Below, in pieces: positions 29,585 through 36,154 of a stretch of DNA of 36,154 nt. The translations under genes and the position numbers were made by a program. Location of the stretch: positions 1-36,154 of the forward strand of contig NW_025955353.1 in NCBI RefSeq assembly GCF_022376445.1, given 5' to 3'. Position 1 is the first letter of the stretch, and each line of letters starts with the position of its first letter. The DNA is from Fomitopsis serialis (Eukaryota; Basidiomycota; Agaricomycetes; Polyporales; Fomitopsidaceae). The notes under the pieces are model-generated. The model was not told the origin of the DNA, made no database searches, and worked only from the letters and a program-made list of their open reading frames with translations.

Positions 29585-29970
29585 GCCGTTTTTCACCGAG
29601 CTCGGTGGTTTAACCTCGGCCATTTCCGAGCTCAGTGCTTCAACAACAAACTCGGTCATTGAACACTCAGCTCGGCCCTTTAACTGGGCCCCTTAACACT
29701 GAGCTCAATGCTTTGATACTGACCTCGGCGGTTTTCACCGAGCTCGGCGCTCGAAACCTCGGCCCGAGCTCGGCGCTCAAAACCTCGGCCCGAGCCTCGG
29801 CCATTAATCCTCGGCGCCGAGCCCGGCCAATTTTTCTCGGCCACCGAGCCTAGCTGTTTAACCTCGGTGGTTCAATACTGTGCTCAGTGGCTCACTATTG
29901 AGCTCGGTGGTTTGATACCGAGCTTGGTGGCTCATCTCTGGGCTTGGTGGTTAAATATTGAGCTTGGTTG
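29585..29970. repeat. GAGCTC-rich array, right arm (inverted copy)
   Basis: Inverted counterpart of 27755-28195, with a few base changes and slightly different unit number. Confidence 0.75.
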
Positions 29971-30049
29971 TTACAACTAACAATTCTTGTTGTTATATTA
30001 CTAGTGTATCAGGGGTCTGGCTGGGAGAAGCCTGGCCGGTCGGTTCATC

Positions 30050-30590
30050 TGGGGTCTGGCTGGATGGTTAGAAACTAGCCCGGCCGGACCATTTACAGCC
30101 CAGATTTTGCAAGGCTTCCGGCCGGCCTGTTCACATTGGAAGTTGGGATTTTGCCCGGCCGGACCATTTCACCTGGGGGCCGGCCAGACGTCCGAAACCA
30201 ACCCCTGGCCAGGCTGAATCATTGCTGAGTGCTCCGGCCGGACCGTTAGTGATGAGCCCGGCCGGACCGTTGAGAGCCCAAATTTTTGAGGCCTCCGGCC
30301 GGGACACTGATCAAAGGTCTGGCCGGAACATTGGGTATATGTCCGGCCGGACCGTAGGAAACGTAAATTTTTCGAGGCCTCCGGCCGGACCGTTGACCAG
30401 AGCTCCGGCCGGAACGTTGGATAACAGTCCGGCCGCACCGTAGGAAACCCATATTTCTCGAGGCCTCCGGCCGGTACGTTCACCAGAGCTCCGGCCGGAA
30501 CGTTACCCAACACTCCGGCCGGACCATTCCAAACCACCACCCTCCCTCCGGCCGGTTCGTTGCTGGCGGCGGCCGCTCCAAACGGTAGAC
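30050..30590. repeat. TCCGGCCGGA palindrome array, right arm (inverted copy)
   Basis: Inverted counterpart of 27100-27700. The blocks with GGCCTCCGGCCGG and GTTCCGGCCGGAGC match in order but some units are missing or changed. Confidence 0.8.
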
Positions 30591-30687
30591 CCGGAGTGCT
30601 CCGGCCGAGCCCGGGTACACCGTTCGAAACGGGCCAAATGCACTCCGGGTGGACCGTTCGAAACGTGATTTCCCACTCATTAGGCTC

Positions 30688-30752
30688 GTGTATAGCTTGT
30701 AGTCCGTATTCAAGAGTGTAATAGGGCGGTAGTTCGCGATATCAGTCTTATC
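30688..30752 (-). pseudogene. N-terminal fragment of the interrupted reverse transcriptase
   Basis: The minus strand reads DKTDIANYRPITLLNTDYKL YT, the fingers motif of reverse transcriptases of non-LTR elements. It joins in frame to 26997 once the foldback element and one GTGTATA are removed. It is itself cut at 30752/30753 by a second insertion. Confidence 0.8.
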
Positions 30753-31930
30753 CACATTACTGAGTGGAACTTGACCGTTACTAACGGTCCACCCGGAGTG
30801 CATTTGGCCCGTTTCTAACGGTAGGCCCGGGCTCGGCCGGAGCAGGTAACCTGCCGTATACAGAGGTCCGGCCGGGCTGCACGTCTCGGGCTTCTAGCGG
30901 TCCGGCCGAGTACCGACCGACCCGTATCAAACGATTGGCCCGGAGCCGGTTCCACTATGAACCCTGAATTCCAACGTGGCGGCCGTTGAGCATTGATTCT
31001 CAACGTGGCGGCCGGGAATTCAGCATGTTCTCAATGGACGGTGCGGCCGGAGCGAGTGGGGTGATCATGGGTGGGGGCTCCGGTCGGAGCTTAGGGACGA
31101 CACCCATGAGTTAGACGGTGCGGTCGGTCACCAGCAGGCATGGTGTCCAACGGTCCGGCCGGTGTTATCAATCCAGATGTCCGGGGCTACAGCCACCATA
31201 TATAATACACCATTCCCAACGGTCCGGCCGGTGGCGGTCCACCAGGGATTCAGGGATGGTCCCATGTGTGGATGAGGGTACCGCCCTTGGGCCGTGTATT
31301 CAAACGGTCCGGCCGGCGAATGCGACTTAGGTATAGCCACAGGGATGGATGAAGGTACCGACCTCGGGCCGTGGATTCTAACGGTCCGGCCGGCGAGTGC
31401 GACTTCGGTATCGCCCCAGTGATGGATGAAGGTACCGGCCTCGGCTCTGTATGAATGAGGGTACCGACCTCGGGCCGTGGATTCTGACGGTCCGGCCGGC
31501 GAATGCGACGTAGGTATCGCCTCATACATGGATGAAGGTACCAACCTCGGGCCGTGGATTCTGACGGTCCGGCCGGCGAATGCGACTTAGGTATTGTCAC
31601 AACTATGGGTGAAGGTACCGACCTCGGGCCGTGGATTCTGACGGTCCGGCCGGCGAATGCGACGTAGGTATCGCCTCATACATGGATGAAGGTACCAACC
31701 TCGGGCCGTGGATTCTGACGGTCCGGCCGGCGAATGCGACTTCGGTATCGCCCCAGTGATGGATGAAGGTACCGGCCTCGGCGTTGTATGGTACCGACCT
31801 CGGGCCGTGGATTCTGATGGTCCGGCCGGCGAATGCGACTCAGGTATCGCCTCATACATGGATGAAGGTACCAACCTCGGGCCGTGGATTCTGACGGTCC
31901 GGCCGGCGAGTGCAACTCACGTAGGTACGG
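30753..31930. mobile_element. Second insertion with the same terminal sequence, incomplete or with a different interior
   Basis: It begins CACATTACTGAGTGGAACTT, the same as the foldback element's left end at 26998. It shares about 85 bases with it apart from changes such as CCGTTACTAACGG for CCGTTTCGAACGG. After GGAGCAGGTAAC the sequence diverges into other GC-rich CCGGCCGG-bearing sequence and the minisatellite. The reverse transcriptase does not resume on the right, so the far end is missing or not recognised. Confidence 0.55.
31270..31925. repeat. Minisatellite, about eight units of 75-100 bases
   Basis: Each unit has GGTACCGACCTCGGGCCGTG, then GATTCTGACGGTCCGGCCGG, then CGAATGCGAC and a short variable linker (GTAGGTATCGCCTCATACATGG, TTCGGTATCGCCCCAGTGAT or TTAGGTATTGTCACAACTAT types). 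Every unit contains one CCGGCCGG core. Open frames across it are by-products. Confidence 0.85.
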
Positions 31931-32002
31931 CCAGTTAATTTTTGCAGCCGAGGTATGTGATGCATTGAACAACGGCGGTCGTACAGAGCATTACAAATCT
32001 GT

Positions 32003-34149
32003 CTACCGTGAACCACTCGCCTCGCGATACCATTCCTTCACCCACGCTACTGCCGCCCTGTTTTGGTTGTTTGCGCGCTGGAGTGCCAACAACGAATCGA
32101 TGTGTGCCATCACCGCGGCACGCTCGGCGGCCAACTCCAGCACTCGTGACGACATGGCGCCGGTCAGACCGCCATCTGACACAAAGAAATGGATGTCAGC
32201 GTGTCCATGTATGAGCAAATGAATTGAGTACGTACTGGTTTCCGGAGCCGGATTGAACACATTCGTCGCAGTGGGATCGAAGGTGAAAAATGCAGCGTCT
32301 TGCTCATGGTGTGGAGCAAGGGTGCTGGTAATGTTGGCAGGGACCATCCTGTCAGGCTCGGCGGGCAACTCGCGGGACTTTCCTTTGTCCTTGCGGGTGC
32401 CTTCTTCCTCACCTGTGCTGGGGCTACCGCCTCCAAGCACGTTGCTCCCCGACTCCGGGGATACCGCAACCCCGTCCGAGTGGCTGATGTCACGCCTCCA
32501 AGGCGGTGGCACCCAACCGAGTTCGCCGAAGCTTGGGCCCACCGGTGCGCTTTTCTTATACCCTGAAAATTCAGGGAAGGCTGGCGCCCGGAGGGCCTTA
32601 CCATCAGGGCGTCGGCCGCTCGAAGTGCTCCTGTTGTCCGGTCGGTCATCCGTGATCTCGATGTCGGAGTCGTTCCTGGCGTGCGTCAGTGGTGCGGGCG
32701 TGTATCCGGTGATCACGACGTCGGACTCGCAGCTTGCGGCCCTTGCGCCACGCCCAGCCGGTTCGTCAGCTTGTATCTTCTGAGCGTCGGCCGGCTCGTC
32801 CGTTCCCTTGCTCGGCGGGCCCGGCGGAATGGACCCCTCATGATCGTCGGTGGCGGTCTACCGGCAGTGAGTTTCTGGCTGCTCCGAGTGAGTGCCGGGA
32901 CTTACCTCATCAGCGATTTCCATCGGGATGTTGAATAACTTCCGGCTGTGCGCACGGCCATCCACCTCGGCGGGCACACGCTCTTGCGGCGACTACACCG
33001 AGCGCAATGTGAGTATCTGCTTTGCTCGGGCAACGGTGGGTATGACACACCTCACTACGTGCAACGGAGCTCCCGGCCCGCGATGCTAGTGTTGTTGCCA
33101 ACATCTTCGCGACAAGCGGATCCATGTCCTGCTGGCAGGAAATAAGCGAAAATCATTGTGAACAGACCATTGAACTTACCGGTATCTCATCCTCCGTTGG
33201 GATGCCGAACAAGCTTCCTCCCCTTCTCACCGTCGCCAGCGGCGACTCGACAGGCACCTATGCGCATGTTGGTGAGTACATGCACACCGTCAACATTCAA
33301 CCGAGACTCACCTTCTCGTCGGTACCAACGTCCGAATCAACTTCCATCGGGATTCCAAATAGGCGTGGAGCCACCGACGCCGAGCGAGCACGCTCTGGAC
33401 CTGCAATAGGCTAGCAGCAGCTTCCGTCAGTATGAGGCTGAACTGCTCGGCGAGAATACACGTACCACGGCCATCTCCACATCCTCTTCCTTTGGAATGT
33501 TGAAGAACTTGCCCGGGGCGATTGGTTCCCCACTGCCACCGGCATCTGTCCTCGGTCCGTGAACATTCCGGCCGGATGCTGCGTGGGTGGCAATTGGCTG
33601 GTAGGTAGCGGAGGTTAGTATTGCTCAATTACTCGGCATGAGTCCACATACCAGAATCGCATCTGCAGGTTCTTCCTTCGGAATATTGAAAAGTCGGCCG
33701 GGCTCTTCCTTGGGAATGTTGAAGAGTCGGCCGGGCTCTTCCTTCGGAATGCTGAATAGTCGGCCGGGGACAGCCTGCCCGCCACTGTGACCGGCACCCG
33801 TATTGCTCCGTGAACATTGGGACCCGGCGCAGGGTGAATCGGCTACCGAGGATGCGTCAACTGGAGCGTGATGAGCAGATCGCGGCGGTACGTACCTCAT
33901 CATCAAGCCCGATTGGGCTTCTCGATGCTTGGCGGGCGTTCCGGCCGCCACGCGATCCCTGCCGACGAGTTGACACGTCACGGCCGCCGGTTTTCTTGCG
34001 AGAGGCTGGAAGAAGAGTTGTGAGTGGTAGGCCCCGGCGATTGGGCCGGGGACATACCTTGCTTGGCCATTGTCGATACGATGGGTTGAGGATACGCAAG
34101 TGGTCAGGAGGAAGAGGTGTGGCGAGCGATCACCAAGTTGATCGCCCAT
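32003..34149 (-). CDS. Gene H: protein with repeated LFxIPxE motif, unknown function
   Basis: A multi-exon minus-strand gene, probably starting at ATG 34147-34149 (MGDQLGDRSPHLFLL). The middle exon carries three tandem copies of an 11-residue repeat, GRLFNIPKEEP (33668-33766, units of 33 bases). Further single copies end separate exons: GKFFNIPKEED (about 33483-33520), RLFGIPMEVD (about 33330-33365), SLFGIPTEDE (about 33190-33225) and KLFNIPMEIA (about 32905-32945). Each is soon followed by a GT splice donor. The C-terminal exons (32003-32716) hold acidic, Ser-rich sequence, then AMSSRVLELAAERAAVMAHI, a likely coiled coil, and WVKEWYREASGSR. I recognise no domain. The repeat looks like a short linear motif that binds a partner several times. 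Exon joins in the 5' part are uncertain. Confidence 0.55.
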
Positions 34150-34331
34150 TAGCGCTCCCGCGGCATAACCGGAGTCACGTGAGCCGTGTGGCTGCAGTGT
34201 GGCTGCTAAGTTCGTGATCGCCGGCGCTCTTCTTCCTTTGTCTCCGCGTTCACCGTCGCGTTCTCTCATCCCGGCTCCTCTCCGCTGCACCTCCACGCTT
34301 GCTTCGGCCCCTGCTCGATTTTTGCTTTGCC
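34150..34331. promoter_or_regulatory. Divergent promoter region between genes H and I
   Basis: Only about 180 bases separate the proposed starts of two genes pointing away from each other. The plus side is pyrimidine-rich (CTTCTTCCTTTGTCTCC around 34229-34246), as is common before fungal transcription starts. No clear TATA box. Confidence 0.4.
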
Positions 34332-36154
34332 ATGTCTGCCGCGTCTACCACCCCCGCCACGTCAGCAACCGCGCCGGCTCCTGCCGGCCTAAGAATGCCT
34401 CGCCCCCACCTCAATCATTTCCTGGAAATCACGAACGCCAAGCTGCTGAAGATGATGGGGAATGGTTTGGTGAGGCAGGAGGATGAGGCGGCGCTGGCAG
34501 AGGAGATTGTGAGTACCCAGGGCTTCATGTAAGCTCGTCCAGGAATCTAACCATTCACCTGTAGCTTGGAGAGTTCATTGATGTGTGGTAAGTACGCACA
34601 TATATCGCTCTTTCGGTCCCTGACGTTTGTGGTAGTACGGGGCGGTCCATGCAGTTGTGAGCGGTCGGACGGCGGGCGAGCCTCCCGAGCAGCGGCCGAT
34701 GGTGCCGCTGTTCCTGCTCTCAGCGATTCTCGAGCTGGACCACTCGCCGAGGGAAGGCCTCAAACTGTCCCGCATCCGTCCGGACGATCCACGGGTCCTC
34801 ACCTCGGCGTGGCGCAATCCTCGTGCGCCGTCTGGCCTCCCTGAACGCCCTCGCTCGCCGACCCCCGTTCCCGGCCCGTCTCGTCAGCCTTCGACGACGG
34901 TGCGCTTCCAGGACTTAGCGGCGGATTCCGACGGTGAGGAGGAGGTCCCGGTGAAGGAGGACGGGATGGATGTCGACGAGGTCGAGAAGACCCCACCTCG
35001 CAAGACTAGAAACACCGCGTCGAGCAAGAAGAAGCCGGGCCCTGGACGGACCGAATCGTCGGGTACCAAGCGCAAGCGGGCGCCGACTCCTACGCGCAAA
35101 TCAAAGGGCAAACAGCGCGCGCGATCACCCGAGGATGAGCAAGGCGACAACGAGCGGGCGGCTGGACATCTGGACGAGGAGACCGAGCAAGAGGAGGAGG
35201 AGATGGATGAGGAGGAACGCCCGAAGAAAAAGCGGGCAAAAGGTACGTCGTGTTCAGCTTGCCATTGTTGGACTCTAACCGTCATCTATACCAGGCTCAA
35301 AGCCGCCGAAGGGCATCCTCGTGAAGAAGACAGAGGAGGTCCACGGCGAGCGGGCCAAGTTCGAGATGGAGTACGTGGAGGGGAAGGTTCGGCAGCTCGT
35401 CCACCGGCGTGAGAAGGCAAGTTTCATACCGCCCTGGTGTCATCGCGACTCACATCTTACGCAGCCCGACCCGTGCACACAATGCAAGGGTTTCCCATGC
35501 TATATCTCAACACCGGACGGCTACGAATTCAAGAAGGACGGCACCATGAAGGACCCACCGCCGGCATGCGACTATTGCAACGTCAAGAAGGTGAAGTGCG
35601 AGCCCATCGACACCGAGGGCACGTTTAAGCCCAAGAAGTCCCGCGGGCGTAAGGGCTCGAAGAGACGATCCTCGGCCGGCTCTGGCACAGAGTCCGAGGG
35701 CACCGACGAGCCGCAAAGCGAGGCGGAAGCTCCGCCCACGACTGACGACGAGCTCGACCGGGCTGACACTGCCTCGGTCACGTCTCACGGCAGCCGGCGC
35801 AGCTCTCGACGGCGGGTACACCTTCTCGGCGACCGACAACCATCGCCAAGAAGGCTGGCAAGAAGGCGCAGAAGGCGGTCAACAACCGCCGGCCGTTACG
35901 CCGGCGCCTCAGGAGAACGCGGAGGCTGGGCCCAGCTCTGAGGTCCAGCAGAAGCCCGTGCGTACGAGGAAGACGAAGGGTCCTGCCGGGACGTCGCCGA
36001 CATTCGTAAGTGCATGTACGTCTCATTCTCGTATTGTGTGCTGATGATGCAGGTCGCATCTATCCATTTAGTCGCTGACAGGAAGCGTGGTTAGTGGAGT
36101 TCGGGGGCCCATCGATGTCCTCCAGGAGGACACCTGAATCCAACACTCGCGGCG
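34332..36154 (+). CDS. Gene I: charged nuclear-type protein with a Zn2Cys6-like cysteine cluster, partial
   Basis: Exon 1 (34332-34510) reads MSAASTTPATSAT and PHLNHFLEITNAKLLKMMGN. A small second exon (LGEFIDVW) is followed by exon 3 from about 34636: RPMVPLFLLSAILELDHSPR, then a long acidic and Lys/Arg-rich tract with nuclear-localisation-like PKKKRAKG. After two more introns comes the cysteine cluster CTQCKGFPC (about 35476-35502) and CDYCNVKKVKC (about 35570-35602). CxxCxxxKxxC resembles the first half of a fungal Zn2Cys6 DNA-binding domain, and the first cluster may supply the other ligands. A Ser/Lys-rich tail follows. Near 35800-35880 the convincing frame changes (SSRRR to PAVTPAPQENAEAGPSSEV), so a one-base break is likely. 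A splice donor sits near 36005 and the gene probably leaves the window. Role in transcription or DNA binding is inferred. Confidence 0.55.

Larger units (their letters stand above)
26998..30687. mobile_element. Foldback DNA element, 3.7 kb, with arms of about 1.7 kb
   Basis: The left arm (about 26998-28760) and right arm (about 29100-30687) are inverted copies with high identity. For example, the left block CCACCCGGAGTGCATTTGGC appears inverted at the right end, and GGCTGTCAGATTGCCATATA (28206) is inverted at about 29560-29580. The outermost 25-30 bases of the two ends match only loosely (TGAGTGG is shared). The arms contain many TCCGGCCGGA palindromes, an array of GAGCTC repeats, and diverged repeats of about 168 bases. 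The loop is about 28820-29090. No transposase frame exists; open frames here are repeats of PAGPL/RPEG from the palindromes. It is non-autonomous and inserted in the reverse transcriptase gene. Confidence 0.8.

Noticed and set aside
31270..31925. CRISPR-like spaced repeats
   Set aside because: Units are long, linkers are few and repeated, and the context is a fungal chromosome; it is a minisatellite.
27146..31972. Repeat-rich open frames with PAGPL, RPEG or SPAGPSEST patterns
   Set aside because: They are translations of the CCGGCCGG arrays and minisatellite in various frames, without starts, introns or domains.
33860..33900. A 35-base intron GTACGTACC...CTCCAG in gene H
   Set aside because: It is shorter than usual basidiomycete introns, and the frame is open through it, so read-through is simpler.

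Overview
The window looks like a chromosomal piece of a mushroom-forming basidiomycete (Agaricomycete). The genes are cut by many short GT...AG introns of about 50-60 bases. They include a Plavaka-type transposase, a 2-oxoglutarate/Fe(II) oxygenase of the TET/JBP-like kind and a DUF6532-like protein, all typical of that group. No rRNA, tRNA, CRISPR or bacterial-type operon was seen. Exon borders are read by eye, so most gene ends are approximate.

Layout. 1-226 is a scrap of a non-LTR retrotransposon (minus strand). 227-1190 has no gene I can support. 1191-17609 is a transposon-associated island. Four genes on the minus strand (DUF6532-like, oxygenase, and two large proteins of unknown function, C and D) face a Plavaka transposase on the plus strand (11346-14564), followed by two diverged paralogues of unknown function (F and G). 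A 16-base palindrome occurs just upstream of gene C and, in near-identical form, between gene D and the transposase.

17936-25771 is a young LTR element: 203-base LTRs differing at one base, 5-base target duplication CGGAG, and a purine tract before the 3' LTR. It has no polymerase, integrase or protease. Its interior is one long repetitive reading frame (two frames now, split by one base) packed with perfect short hairpins of 8-11 base pairs. In several repeat copies both arms have changed together so that pairing is kept while the protein changes. This is the strongest candidate for an undescribed system here.

25777-26997 plus 30688-30752 is a Tad1/I-like reverse transcriptase gene (minus strand) interrupted by a 3.7 kb foldback element (26998-30687) with arms of about 1.7 kb. 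The arms are filled with the palindrome TCCGGCCGGA, and the insertion is flanked by a GTGTATA duplication. A second insertion with the same terminal sequence begins at 30753 and runs into a minisatellite.

32003-34149 (minus) is a gene whose protein repeats a short LFxIPxE motif, several copies at the ends of separate exons. A divergent gene at 34332 (plus, running off the window) encodes a charged, probably nuclear protein with a cysteine cluster resembling half of a fungal Zn2Cys6 domain.

Single-base frame breaks occur in at least five otherwise coherent frames, two of them in C runs. Assembly indels therefore have to be ruled out before these genes are called dead.
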